DNA of 64,000 nucleotides from Schlegelella_A sp965246805 (lineage in GTDB: Bacteria; Pseudomonadota; Gammaproteobacteria; Burkholderiales; Burkholderiaceae_C): NCBI GenBank assembly GCA_965246805.1, contig CBDFFO010000003.1:372001-436000 (forward strand), in the 5' to 3' direction. This document shows positions 1-8,279 of the stretch, piece after piece. Both the position numbers and the translations under genes were made by a program. Below the pieces are notes generated by a model. It saw only the letters and a list, made by a program, of their open reading frames with translations. It searched no databases and was not told the DNA's origin. Every line of letters begins with the position of its first letter. Position 1 is the first letter of the stretch.

Positions 1-62
1 ACTGGCCACGGCGCTTCGCGCGCGCCGACCCGTTCACGGACAGGCGCAGTGCCGCGCCGGGT

Positions 63-812
63 TTACTTCACCAGCGGCCGGACCGTCGTGAAGCCGCCGT
101 CGACCGCGATCACCTGCCCCGTGATGCGCGACGCCGCATCGGACAGCAGCCAGACCATCGTCTCGGCCACGTCGGCCGCGGTCTGCACGCCACCGAGCGG
201 GTATTGCTTCGCGGCGCCTTCGCGCATCGCCTCGAGCCGCAACATGCCAGCGGTGAGCGGCGTGTCGGTCATGCCCGGCGCGACGGCGTTGACGCGCAAT
301 CCGAGAGACGCGTACGTCGCAGCGGCGCTTCGCGCCAATCCCTCGACCCCTGCCTTGGCGGCGGCGATGGCTTCGTGGTTGGCCACGCCGATGCGGGCGA
401 CGACGCTCGAAGCCAGCACCGCCGCGCCCGGCGCGCCGGCGCCACGCATCGCCTCGACCCACGCCTGGAGCGTGTAGACGGCGCTGTCTAGGTTGACGCG
501 CAGCACGTCGCGGTATTGCGCCGGCGTCGTCCGGTGCAGCGGTGCAATAAGCGTGCTGCCCACGCAATGCGCCAGCAAGGCCGGTGCGGCGCCGAGTCGT
601 TCGCGGCAGCCGGCGATCGCAGCGGCAGCGCCTTCCGGTGTCGTGGTGTCGAAGGCGAGACGGGCATCGGCCGCCACGTCGGCGAGCGAACCGGCATCGC
701 GCCCGACGGCTGCCACAAGATGACCGGCAGCGCGCAGCCGCGCGACCACCTGCAAGCCGATGCCGCCGCGTGCGCCGGTGACCAGCGCGACACGCGGCGT
801 CGAGCCGCTCAC
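63..812 (-). CDS. SDR-family oxidoreductase with atypical active site
   Basis: A 249-residue short-chain dehydrogenase, expected to act on an unknown alcohol or ketone with NAD(P)H. The N-terminal Rossmann motif TGARGGIG lies at residues 12-19, and the C-terminal ITGQVIAVDGG motif is typical of the family. I chose the GTG at 810-812 because the Rossmann strand begins a few residues later and the longer open frame upstream looks non-coding. The usual YxxxK catalytic motif reads IAAAK, so the catalytic Tyr is replaced by Ile; I recall an SDR subgroup with a similar HEAIAAAK stretch. The HiPIP gene lies 73 bp upstream on the same strand, so the two may be co-transcribed. The substrate is unknown. 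Confidence 0.85.
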   Translation of the reverse strand: MSGSTPRVALVTGARGGIGLQVVARLRAAGHLVAAVGRDAGSLADVAADARLAFDTTTPEGAAAAIAGCRERLGAAPALLAHCVGSTLIAPLHRTTPAQYRDVLRVNLDSAVYTLQAWVEAMRGAGAPGAAVLASSVVARIGVANHEAIAAAKAGVEGLARSAAATYASLGLRVNAVAPGMTDTPLTAGMLRLEAMREGAAKQYPLGGVQTAADVAETMVWLLSDAASRITGQVIAVDGGFTTVRPLVK

Positions 813-885
813 GCGGGTCCGCCCTGGCGCCCGGCAGTCAGACTCTCGAGCGTCGAACGGACGGCAGGCTCGTCGAAGAGGGCCG

Positions 886-1197
886 TCACGCTTTCTTGGC
901 CCAGGCGCTGCACCAGCCCTTGGCACTGACCAGCTTGCCGGCGAAGAGCGGGCACCCGCCGCTCGCCTCGGCCGGTTTGCCCTGGTAGAGCGCACAGGTC
1001 GAGCACATCTGGCCGGCGGCGTATTTCGGAAACTTCTTCGTGTCGGCGCGCGTCGCCTCGGCGACATAGCCGAGCGCAGCGGCCTGTGGATCTTTCTCGT
1101 CCAACTTGGCCTGGGCCTGGGCCTGGGTGCTGATCGTGAAGCAACCGGCGGCGCCGGCAGAAAGCGTCATCAGGAAAATTCGGCGGTTCGGGGTCAT
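886..1197 (-). CDS. High-potential iron-sulfur protein (HiPIP)
   Basis: A 103-residue periplasmic electron carrier with one [4Fe-4S] cluster. The N-terminus has a twin-arginine-type signal (NRRIFLMTLSAGAAG), as expected for a cofactor folded before export. The four cluster ligands are visible at Cys65, Cys68, Cys82 and Cys96, with HiPIP spacing (MCSTC, GGCPLF, GWCSAW). I chose the second Met at 1195-1197 because it places the Arg pair near the N-terminus. In purple bacteria HiPIP donates electrons to the photosynthetic reaction centre or to oxidases; which applies here is not shown by the sequence. Confidence 0.93.
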   Translation of the reverse strand: MTPNRRIFLMTLSAGAAGCFTISTQAQAQAKLDEKDPQAAALGYVAEATRADTKKFPKYAAGQMCSTCALYQGKPAEASGGCPLFAGKLVSAKGWCSAWAKKA

Positions 1198-1251
1198 AGG
1201 GTCTCCTGTCAATGGGTGAGGTGCGAAAGCGGGCCGAGACGGCGCCGCGTT

Positions 1252-2409
1252 TCAATGATTTGAGTCGGCCATTTCGCGCGGCAACCGGGCCGGCTCGGTG
1301 GGTGTGACACGCGGGGCGGCCTTCGGCCCGCCGGCGTGATCGATCGGACCGGCGATGTCTGGATCGAGCGCGGCGATCAGGGTGTCGGCAAGTTCGTCGC
1401 CGGAGCACCACGCGCTTTCGACCGTTCCTTCGCCAAACGAATCACCGCAAACGCCGAGGGCGAGATCCGCGTTCCACCAGCAGTCACTGCCGTCGGCGGT
1501 GGCCTTCGCGACGCGGGCATAGCGCCACCGGTGAACAGCGGCGTGGTGCCAGCGCGGCGCACCGGCACCCGGCAGCAACTTCGCCAGCGCACCGCACAAC
1601 GCATCGGTGACGGCGAGCGGGTCTTCCTCCAAGTGCGCGAGGCTCCAGGCCGCCGTCGCCTCGGCGACCCACGGCACTGCACCGGAGCGCACGTCGCGGC
1701 CAGGCTTGCGATCGTTGCGGCTCACCCAGGCCAGCGGGCCTTCGTCGACCACCGCGGCATCCCAAGGCCAGTCGAGTTCGTCGGTCACTGCCATCAAGGT
1801 CCAGCTCGGCCGCAGGGTCACGGCGGCCAGCGCGTCTGCCCACGCGTCGTGGTGACCTTCGAGCAGGCGTGCCGCCTGCGCCGCCGGGGTCGCCAGCACG
1901 ACATGCTCAAACGGGCCTTCGGTCGCGCCGTTCGCCAGCTTGAGGAACCATCCGGCAGCGACGCGTTGCAGGCGCTCGACTGCGGCATCGGTCCGCAACG
2001 GCACGCCCTCGACGAGGTGCTTGCAGAACGCCGGCATGTCGGGCGTCGGCACAAAGACCTCGCCCGCACCGGCACCAGGGAACCTGGCATGGACCCGCGG
2101 GCGCCACCGCGCGACCAACCCTCGTGCCTGCGCGCGCGCCAGCAAAGCCTGGAAGCGCGGCCGCGTGGCGCTGAAGTGCGGGCACCCGTGATCGAACTCG
2201 ATCCGGATCGTGCTGCCATCGAGGCCAGCGACATCAACGCGTCGCGTCGCCAACCGACCGCCGACGCCACCCGACTTGTCGAACAGCGTGACATCGATGC
2301 CAGCACTCAGCAACGCCGCCGCGCAAGCGGCCCCGGCCACGCCGGCACCGATCACCGCGAGGGTCGGCGGTTCGGATCGCCGGGTGGGTGCGAATACGTT
2401 GTTGTTCAT
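1252..2409 (-). CDS. FAD/NAD(P)-binding amine oxidase-like (renalase-like) protein
   Basis: About 385 residues. An N-terminal dinucleotide-binding motif (VIGAGVAGAACAAAL) is followed by a DKSGGVGGRLATRR segment, the FAD-binding signature of renalase-like amine oxidoreductases. The C-terminal part has a second FAD contact region (LGVCGDSFGEGTVESAW). The start at 2407-2409 (MNNNVF) sits close before the Rossmann strand; 17 more codons are open upstream. It is divergent from the MerR regulator at 2601. Genes of this family often sit beside light- or stress-responsive MerR regulators, which suggests but does not prove shared control. The substrate is unknown. Confidence 0.85.
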   Translation of the reverse strand: MNNNVFAPTRRSEPPTLAVIGAGVAGAACAAALLSAGIDVTLFDKSGGVGGRLATRRVDVAGLDGSTIRIEFDHGCPHFSATRPRFQALLARAQARGLVARWRPRVHARFPGAGAGEVFVPTPDMPAFCKHLVEGVPLRTDAAVERLQRVAAGWFLKLANGATEGPFEHVVLATPAAQAARLLEGHHDAWADALAAVTLRPSWTLMAVTDELDWPWDAAVVDEGPLAWVSRNDRKPGRDVRSGAVPWVAEATAAWSLAHLEEDPLAVTDALCGALAKLLPGAGAPRWHHAAVHRWRYARVAKATADGSDCWWNADLALGVCGDSFGEGTVESAWCSGDELADTLIAALDPDIAGPIDHAGGPKAAPRVTPTEPARLPREMADSNH

Positions 2410-2600
2410 GGCGGGCTGCACGCGCGAGGCGGGTTGACGGTAGAGTCGATCGGCTGACAAGCCTTTGTCTCTCTGTGATCCGGATTATTGACGCGCATGA
2501 ATCGAATGTGAAGCATTTTTGAGCCGGGCTATCCGAAGATATGCGCTTCAATATCGATTCATTGTACGATCGGCCCTCCACACCTCTCCCCACTCAATAC

Positions 2601-3536
2601 ATGCCCAGCCCCACCTCGCCAATACCCGCAACGCACCAGCTCCGCAGCGGCACCGCGGCCCGACTCGCGGGCCTTCCCGTCACCACGTTGCGGGTCTGGG
2701 AGCGTCGTTACGGCGTGGTGGCCGCCGACCGGTCCGACGGTGGACAACGCGTCTACTCCGCGCACGATGTGTCGCGGCTGCGTCTGCTGAGGCAGCTCAC
2801 CCACGCAGGCCACCCGATCGGCACCATCGCGACCTTGCCTCTCGACGCCTTGCAGGCGATCGCCGACGAAGCGCCGCCGATGGCAAGCCCGTCGCACGAG
2901 GCCGAGATGGCCGCGGTGGTGGTCGGTCGCAGCGCAGCCCATGCGCTCGAGAGGGTGCCGGGGCTCGTGTTGCGGGCGCTGCATGACGACCTCGATCAGG
3001 CCGAGACGGCAGCGGTGCCGGACGGCGACATCGATCTGCTGCTGGTGCGGCTCGCGTCGTTGCAGCCTCAAGCGGTGACACGCGTGCTCGCGCTCGGCCG
3101 GGCACTCGCCGCCGGCCGGCTCCTCGTCCTCTACACGTTCGGGACCGACGCGAGCGCCCGCGCGTTGCGCGATGCCGGGGCGATCGTTCGTCGCGAGCCG
3201 TTGTCGGGCCGTGACCTGGCGCAGTGGGTTCACGGCGCGAAAGCGGCCTTGCCGGCCACCGATGCGCCATGGCGCATCGAGCGGCGCCGCTTCAGCGACG
3301 ACCAGCTGACGCGCCTGGCGGAGACGCCGTCGCCGGTCGCCTGCGAATGCCTGCGTCACATGACCGAGGTCGTCTCGCTGCTCGCGGGCTTCGAGCGCTA
3401 CAGCCAGGAGTGCGCATCGTCCGGGCCCGCAGACGCCGCGCTTCATCGGCACCTGCATCTGACGGCCGGCGCCGCCCGGACCCGGTTCGAGCACGCGCTG
3501 CAGCGCGTCGTCGACAGCGAACGGCTGGCGGTCTGA
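2601..3536 (+). CDS. MerR-family regulator with degenerate B12-binding-like C-terminus
   Basis: A 311-residue DNA-binding regulator. The MerR winged helix is at the N-terminus (RSGTAARLAGLPVTTLRVWE, then RRYG and GGQRVYSAHDVSRL). The remainder has the length and alternating helix/strand pattern of the LitR/CarH cobalamin-binding module (for example GRLLVLYTFGTDASARALRDAGA). I do not find the DxHxxG cobalamin-ligand motif, so B12 binding is doubtful. The ATG at 2601 is preferred because the HTH follows at once; an in-frame ATG at 2541 is possible. The DUF427 gene starts 3 bp downstream, so the two form an operon. Control of the divergent renalase-like gene is an inference. Confidence 0.85.
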   Translation: MPSPTSPIPATHQLRSGTAARLAGLPVTTLRVWERRYGVVAADRSDGGQRVYSAHDVSRLRLLRQLTHAGHPIGTIATLPLDALQAIADEAPPMASPSHEAEMAAVVVGRSAAHALERVPGLVLRALHDDLDQAETAAVPDGDIDLLLVRLASLQPQAVTRVLALGRALAAGRLLVLYTFGTDASARALRDAGAIVRREPLSGRDLAQWVHGAKAALPATDAPWRIERRRFSDDQLTRLAETPSPVACECLRHMTEVVSLLAGFERYSQECASSGPADAALHRHLHLTAGAARTRFEHALQRVVDSERLAV

Positions 3537-3539
3537 CCC

Positions 3540-4109
3540 ATGGGCTCCACCGCCGACGATCACCTGCCGCGCTGGCTGCGCCGTGCGCGCGATCACTGGC
3601 AATGGCGTGGTCAGGCGCGACCCGCGTTCGCGGTGGCGCCGGGCCCTGACCAGTTCTCGGTCTGGAGCTACCCGCGGCCGCCGTGCCTCGCGCCGGAAAC
3701 GCGCGAGGTCGTGATCTGCTGGGGCAAGGTCGAAGTCGCGCGGACACGGCGCGCCGTGAGGGTGCTCGAGACCTCGCACCCGCCGAGCTTCTACCTGCCG
3801 TGGGCCGACGTGGCACGGCGTCTCCTCGAGCCGGCAGCAGGGACCTCGTTCTGCGAATGGAAAGGGCCGGCCCGCTACTGGTCGCTCGTCGACGGCGAAC
3901 GCCGGTTGCCGAAGGTCGCGTGGAGCTATCCCGAGCCGTTGGCCGGCGCCGAAGCACTGGCGGAGTGCGTTGCCTTCTACCCGCAGCATCTGGCCTGCAC
4001 GGTCGACGGCGCCATTGCGCGGCCTCAGCCCGGCGGGTTCTACGGCGGCTGGATCACGTCGGAGCTGACCGGGCCTTTCAAGGGCGAGCCCGGCAGCGAG
4101 GGCTGGTGA
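3540..4109 (+). CDS. DUF427 domain protein
   Basis: A 189-residue protein of the DUF427 family. The family core is visible in the stretches VEVARTRRAVRVLETSHPPS, FYLPWADV and FCEWKGPARYWSLV. No biochemical activity is established for the family as far as I know. It starts 3 bp after the MerR stop codon, so it is almost certainly translated from the same message. There is no signal peptide or membrane segment, so it should be cytoplasmic. Confidence 0.85.
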   Translation: MGSTADDHLPRWLRRARDHWQWRGQARPAFAVAPGPDQFSVWSYPRPPCLAPETREVVICWGKVEVARTRRAVRVLETSHPPSFYLPWADVARRLLEPAAGTSFCEWKGPARYWSLVDGERRLPKVAWSYPEPLAGAEALAECVAFYPQHLACTVDGAIARPQPGGFYGGWITSELTGPFKGEPGSEGW

Positions 4110-4148
4110 ACTGCGGCGCGCTGCGTTCGCTCCAGTAAAGCCCGGGGT

Positions 4149-4165
4149 GCTGGCGCGAGGCCAGC
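4149..4165 (+). terminator. Possible hairpin after the MerR-DUF427 pair
   Basis: A perfect 6-bp stem (GCTGGC / GCCAGC) with a 5-nt loop lies 40 bp after the DUF427 stop. A short TTTT follows 10 bp later, so it is a weak candidate for intrinsic termination. Confidence 0.3.
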
Positions 4166-4269
4166 AATAGCGCGTTTTCCCCCGGGAAGCGAGCCGTCGC
4201 GCCCTGTTGAAATAGCCGACGGGCTCACGCTCGCCGTCTGACTTCACGATACCTTCCGGCACCTTCCAA

Positions 4270-5247
4270 ATGACACCCGCCATCACGCTCGAATCCGCTC
4301 GCGCATCGACGACCCCGCTGCAGATCCGCAAGCGCGGCGTGTTCCTCGGCGCCGAAGTGCGCGGCGTCGATCTGACGCTGCCGCTCGACGAGGGAATGAA
4401 AACCGCGCTGCGCCTGGCCCACGCCGAGCACGGCGTGCTCGTGTTCCCCGACCAGGTCATCTCTTCGGACGACCTCAAGCGCTTCGGCCGCGCGTTCGGC
4501 GCGCTTTCGGTGCACCCGTTTTCGTCGAACGACGCCGACAGCCCCGAGCTCATCGTCTACGACAACAAGGAAGGCAACCCGCCGGCGCCCACCGACGTGT
4601 GGCACACCGACGAGACCTTCCGCGACGCGCCGCCGATGGGCACTGCGCTCTGCTCGAAGATCATCCCCGAGAGCGGCGGCGACACCGCGTTCTGCAGCAT
4701 GAGCGCGGTCTACGAAGGGCTCTCCGATCGCATGCAGCGGTTCCTTTCCGGGCTCGAGGCCGTGCATGATTTCAAGCCGTTCCGAGGCCTCTTCCCGACC
4801 GACAAGGCCGGCATCGAGCGCTTGCGGAAATTCGAGGACATCTACCCGTCGGTGCGCCACCCGGTCGTGACGGTGCACCCGGACACCGGAAAAAAGGTGC
4901 TCTTCGTGAACCCGCAGTTCACGCTGCACATCCACGGCATGGCCGAAGACGAGAGCCGCACGATCCTCGAGATGCTCTACGCCAAGACCGCCGTCCACGA
5001 GTACCAGTACCGCCACCATTGGCAGCCGAACATGGTCGTGTTCTGGGACAACCGCAGCGTGCAGCACTCGGCGTTGCACGACTATTACCCGCAGCGCCGC
5101 CTGATGGAGCGCGTGACGATCGCCGGCACAAGGCCGATCGCCGAGGCGCCCGCGGCCGACATCGCCGATCTGCGCCGCTATTTGATGCCGCCGCTCTCGC
5201 AGTTCCGCGGCACCGGCTCGGCGCAGAAGCGCCAGCACGAGGGCTGA
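4270..5247 (+). CDS. TauD/TfdA-family 2-oxoglutarate-dependent dioxygenase
   Basis: A 325-residue non-haem Fe(II)/2-oxoglutarate oxygenase. The iron-binding facial triad is readable: His112 and Asp114 in WHTDE, and His266 in WDNRSVQHSA. Arg281 (RRLMERVT) is the likely 2-oxoglutarate carboxylate ligand. The length and the N-terminal strand GAEVRGVDL are typical of the taurine/2,4-D dioxygenase family. The Bug-type receptor gene follows after 2 bp, so imported substrate and oxygenase may be linked. Related enzymes cleave sulfonates, aryloxyacetates or similar compounds; the substrate here cannot be told. Confidence 0.9.
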   Translation: MTPAITLESARASTTPLQIRKRGVFLGAEVRGVDLTLPLDEGMKTALRLAHAEHGVLVFPDQVISSDDLKRFGRAFGALSVHPFSSNDADSPELIVYDNKEGNPPAPTDVWHTDETFRDAPPMGTALCSKIIPESGGDTAFCSMSAVYEGLSDRMQRFLSGLEAVHDFKPFRGLFPTDKAGIERLRKFEDIYPSVRHPVVTVHPDTGKKVLFVNPQFTLHIHGMAEDESRTILEMLYAKTAVHEYQYRHHWQPNMVVFWDNRSVQHSALHDYYPQRRLMERVTIAGTRPIAEAPAADIADLRRYLMPPLSQFRGTGSAQKRQHEG

Positions 5248-5249
5248 CG

Positions 5250-6281
5250 ATGAAGGCGCTCTCGAAAGACACCACCGGGGTGGCCATAGACAGGCGGCAT
5301 CGCACCCGTCGCACGACACTCGCGCTGTGCGGCATCGCAGCCGCGTCGTTGCTCGCCCCGGCCCTTGCGATCGCGCAAGCCGACACCTTCCCGAACAAGC
5401 CGATCCACCTCGTCGTGCCCTACCCGCCCGGCGGCTTTACCGACATCCTCGGCCGGCTGATCGCGTCTCAGTTGCAGGCGAACATCGGCCAGACCGTGGT
5501 CATCGACAACAAGGGTGGCGGCGGCAGCACGATCGGCTCGTCGTTCGTCGCCAAGGCGAGCCCCGACGGCTACAACCTTCTGCTCGTCGCGCCCGACCTG
5601 GCCATCAACGAGAGCCTGATGACGAAGGTGGGCTACAGCGCGCAGACCGACTTCGCGCCGGTGATCCTCGCGGCGTGGTCGCCGATGGTGCTGGTCACCA
5701 ACCCGAAGGTGCCGGCAAAGACGGTGCAGGCCTTCATCGCCGAAGCGAAGGCGCAACCGGGCAAGATCAACATCGCGTCGGGCGGCAACGGCACCGGCGC
5801 GCACCTCGCGCTCGAACTCTTCAGGAGTCGCGCCGGCATCGACGTGGTCCACGTGCCGTACAAGGGCAACGGCCCGGCGCTGGCCGACCTGCTCGGCGGC
5901 CAGGTCGACGCGATGTTCCTGCAGTACGCGGTCGCGAAGCCGCAGATCGCGGCGGGCAAGCTCAACGTGCTCGCGACGCCGAGCGGCAAGCGCTCGCCGG
6001 CGATGCCCGATGTACCGACCTTGAGCGAGTCGGGCTTGGCCGGCTTCGACGTGCAGCCGTGGTTCGGCATCGTCGCGCCGGCGAACACGCCGCCTTCGGT
6101 GATCGCGTACCTCAACACCGAGATCGGCAAGGTGCTCGCCAGCCCCGAGGTGAAGCGCACGCTCGCCGACCAGGCGGCCGAAGCGACGACCTCCACACCA
6201 GCGCAATTCAAGAGCTTCATCGCAAGCGAGGTGGTGCGCTGGGGTCAGGTGGTGAAGAGCTCGGGCGCGAAGATCGAGTGA
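5250..6281 (+). CDS. Tripartite tricarboxylate transporter (TctC/Bug) receptor
   Basis: A 343-residue periplasmic solute-binding protein. A long basic N-terminus leads into a signal peptide (about residues 20-45, LALCGIAAASLLAPALAIAQA). The mature protein opens with the Bug signature FPNKPIHLVVPYPPGGFTD, and the ligand loop HVPYKGNGPALADLLGGQVD is present. The ATG lies 2 bp after the dioxygenase stop, indicating an operon. No TctA/TctB membrane genes are adjacent, as is usual for the many orphan Bug receptors of Burkholderiales. Confidence 0.93.
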   Translation: MKALSKDTTGVAIDRRHRTRRTTLALCGIAAASLLAPALAIAQADTFPNKPIHLVVPYPPGGFTDILGRLIASQLQANIGQTVVIDNKGGGGSTIGSSFVAKASPDGYNLLLVAPDLAINESLMTKVGYSAQTDFAPVILAAWSPMVLVTNPKVPAKTVQAFIAEAKAQPGKINIASGGNGTGAHLALELFRSRAGIDVVHVPYKGNGPALADLLGGQVDAMFLQYAVAKPQIAAGKLNVLATPSGKRSPAMPDVPTLSESGLAGFDVQPWFGIVAPANTPPSVIAYLNTEIGKVLASPEVKRTLADQAAEATTSTPAQFKSFIASEVVRWGQVVKSSGAKIE

Positions 6282-6477
6282 TGTCGCCTGCTGGCGGTGC
6301 GCTGGAAGGCGCGCGGTCGGCCTGCCCGCGCACTGAGTGACGCCTCCACGCTGGCGGCTCGACGGCGAGGGCGCGCGAGCGACCGATGCCGCGAGGTTCG
6401 AGACGGTCACTGCGCTCGGCACGCCCCTCTTCGTCCACCCCGGGCCGGCGCGCCGACGTGCGGTTTGCGCGAGGGCT

Positions 6478-6504
6478 CTTGAAGTGGTTTTCGGAGCCCC
6501 TATT
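6478..6504 (+). promoter_or_regulatory. Heat-shock (sigma-32) promoter for the Hsp20 pair
   Basis: CTTGAA at 6478-6483, then a 13-bp spacer, then CCCCTATT at 6497-6504. This closely matches the sigma-32 consensus (CTTGAA, 13-17 bp, CCCCATnT) and lies about 90 bp upstream of the first small heat-shock gene. Confidence 0.75.
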
Positions 6505-6594
6505 TTTCGAATCGCGCCGGGGTGGCGGCACCGGACGCGTGGAGGCACGACGAGTCGTCTGCCCCACAGGCTGGCCGCCGAACAGGAGTACAGC

Positions 6595-7041
6595 ATGTTG
6601 GGTTCATACCAGGCTGCCGGGAGCCTAGCCCCGGAAATGACATGGCTGCAGCAACAGCTCGAGGAGATGCTTCGACCGGCGGGTGTGTCGGGCATCCGGG
6701 CCGTCGCGCGCGGTGCCTTCCCGGCCATCAACGTCGGTAGCACCGCCGATGCGCTCGAGGTGATCGCTTTTGCGCCTGGCATCGATCCGAAGAAGATCGA
6801 GATAACGGTCGAGCGCGGTCTCTTGAGCCTTTCCGGCGAACGCCGCGGCGAATCGTCCGAGGGCCAGAAAGGAACCGACACGTTCGCTCAGGAACGCTTC
6901 ACCGGCCCGTTTCGTCGAGTCATCAGTCTGCCCGACGACGCGGATCCGGCGCGAGTCGAGGCGACGTTTCGCGACGGCGTCCTGCGTGTGACGGTGGCCA
7001 AGAGGGAGTCCTCGAAGCCGCGTCAGATCAGCGTCGGCTGA
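6595..7041 (+). CDS. Hsp20/alpha-crystallin small heat-shock protein
   Basis: A 148-residue ATP-independent holdase chaperone. The alpha-crystallin domain spans about residues 40-140: it begins at FPAINVGSTADALEVIAFAPG, has the core ERGLLSLSGERRG, and ends with the family signature FRDGVLRVTVAKRE. The start ATG at 6595 is fixed by AGGAG at 6584-6588; longer upstream readings lack a ribosome site. A sigma-32 promoter lies upstream at 6478-6504. A second Hsp20 gene follows after 35 bp. Confidence 0.95.
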   Translation: MLGSYQAAGSLAPEMTWLQQQLEEMLRPAGVSGIRAVARGAFPAINVGSTADALEVIAFAPGIDPKKIEITVERGLLSLSGERRGESSEGQKGTDTFAQERFTGPFRRVISLPDDADPARVEATFRDGVLRVTVAKRESSKPRQISVG

Positions 7042-7076
7042 ATCGATCCACCTCATCACCTGTGAAAGGAAATGCA

Positions 7077-7481
7077 ATGAACGACCACACCGACATCACC
7101 CAAAGGGACCAGGCCCCTGGCGTCACCCAGACCGCCGAAAGCGCATCCAGGCAGGCCGTGGCTCCGGCGGTCGACATCGCCGAGAGCGAATCCGGGATCA
7201 CACTTTTCGCCGACATGCCGGGCGTGACCAGGGAGCGTCTGGCCGTCAAGGTCGAGGGCGACAACCTGACGATCGAGGGACAGGCGCAGATCGACGTGCC
7301 GGACCACCTCGAGTTGCTCCACCGCGAGGTGCGCAGCCCGTATTTCCGGCGCTCGTTCACGCTGAGCCGCGACCTCGACCCCGCGAAGATCGAGGCCACC
7401 CTTCGCAACGGGGTGCTTCAGATGCACATCCCGAAATCGGAAGCGGCGCGACCGAGGCGCATCGAGGTGAAGGTCGCCTGA
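7077..7481 (+). CDS. Second Hsp20/alpha-crystallin small heat-shock protein
   Basis: A 134-residue small heat-shock protein in tandem with the previous one, probably on the same heat-induced transcript. The alpha-crystallin domain is clear: DIAESESGITLFADMPGV, then DNLTIEGQA, and the closing signature LRNGVLQMHIPKSEA. The start at 7077 is set by AAAGGA at 7065-7070 with 6-nt spacing. Paired, divergent Hsp20 paralogues often form mixed oligomers; this is known of such pairs and not shown here. Confidence 0.95.
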   Translation: MNDHTDITQRDQAPGVTQTAESASRQAVAPAVDIAESESGITLFADMPGVTRERLAVKVEGDNLTIEGQAQIDVPDHLELLHREVRSPYFRRSFTLSRDLDPAKIEATLRNGVLQMHIPKSEAARPRRIEVKVA

Positions 7482-7494
7482 AGACGACGTGCGT

Positions 7495-7530
7495 GCTTTC
7501 CCTCGCTACGGCATGCTAGGGAAAGCATTT
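7495..7530 (+). terminator. Hairpin after the Hsp20 operon
   Basis: A perfect 9-bp inverted repeat (GCTTTCCCT at 7495-7503, AGGGAAAGC at 7518-7526) with a 14-nt loop, followed by ATTT. It lies 14 bp after the second Hsp20 stop and is a reasonable terminator. Confidence 0.5.
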
Positions 7531-7702
7531 CCTGGCTTGGTCGCTCGGTTCCGCTGGCGCTGAACACCGCCTTTATCCAGGAACGTGCCGGCCAGCAGAT
7601 CGGCCTGTGTGCCTCCGGTGCGGGCTACACCCTTGGCGCAGCGTTGCTGCATCGGAGAGTTGATCGAGTCCGTCGCGCGTGGCCGAGAGCTCCTCGAGTG
7701 TT

Positions 7703-7987
7703 TCAACCCGCTCCTCGCGCTTCGCGCTCCAAGGTCTCGTTGACCTGTTCCAGCTTTTCGGCGGACTCGCTGAGGCGTTCCTCGACCTTCTTCGTCTCGG
7801 CGACCGCCCGCTTGACGTCGCCGTCACTCGCACCACTGGCGATCTTGGTTTCAAGGACCGCGTGCACGACAGCCAGATCGTCAGCGGCGCGGGCCACTTC
7901 CTCAGTCGCTTCCTTGTTCTTGGTCAGTGCTTCGTCGAGCGGCGATATGTCCCGCTCTCCCTGCGAATCAGGCAATTCGTTTGACAT
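7703..7987 (-). CDS. Small charged coiled-coil protein
   Basis: A 94-residue acidic/basic protein with strong helical heptad character from about residue 20 to 90 (for example AVAETKKVEERLSESAEKLE). There is no signal peptide or membrane segment. The start at 7985-7987 is supported by GGGAGAGG just upstream. I do not recognise a family. Its position beside Hsp20 genes may suggest a stress role, but that is only a guess. Confidence 0.6.
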   Translation of the reverse strand: MSNELPDSQGERDISPLDEALTKNKEATEEVARAADDLAVVHAVLETKIASGASDGDVKRAVAETKKVEERLSESAEKLEQVNETLEREARGAG

Positions 7988-8109
7988 GGCCTCTCCCTGA
8001 GCAAGTTTTCCCGCTTGGCGTGGTGCGTCCGCTTGTTGGTACCGGGCGGCGCAGCGTCCTGCATTATCGACACAACCCGCCCTGGATAAGCGTCCGTTTC
8101 CAACGGCGT

Positions 8110-8247
8110 GGAGGTGGTTGCTGATGCTCTTGCCGTCGACCACAACGACGGCATCGACCAGATTTGCCTCGGTCCAGCCGGCATCGAAGAACGCTTCGTG
8201 CCGGTGGCGGACACCTGGTCGTAGGTCGGTACGGCGGTGGCTTTCAT
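8110..8247 (-). pseudogene. Remnant of a carboxymuconolactone decarboxylase (AhpD)-like gene
   Basis: An ATG at 8245-8247 begins MKATAVPTYDQVSA, the usual N-terminus of a peroxidase-related AhpD-like protein. In another frame, about 8110-8190 encodes FFDAGWTEANLVDAVVVVDG followed by KSISNHLHA, which matches the C-terminal part of the same family. Most of the middle, including the CxxC active site, is missing. This is a deleted and frameshifted relic. Confidence 0.5.
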
Positions 8248-8279
8248 GATCTTGGCTCCACGTTTCTGTGCGGGGGGCG

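Noticed and set aside
2553..2573. Possible LitR/CarH-type operator (ATTGTACGATCGG) before the MerR gene
   Set aside because: It is only a partial match with no second half-site at a clear spacing.
2559..4553. 664-codon minus-strand open frame opposite the MerR and DUF427 genes
   Set aside because: It is antisense to two recognisable genes, and its composition (Arg, Gly, Pro) shows no family features.
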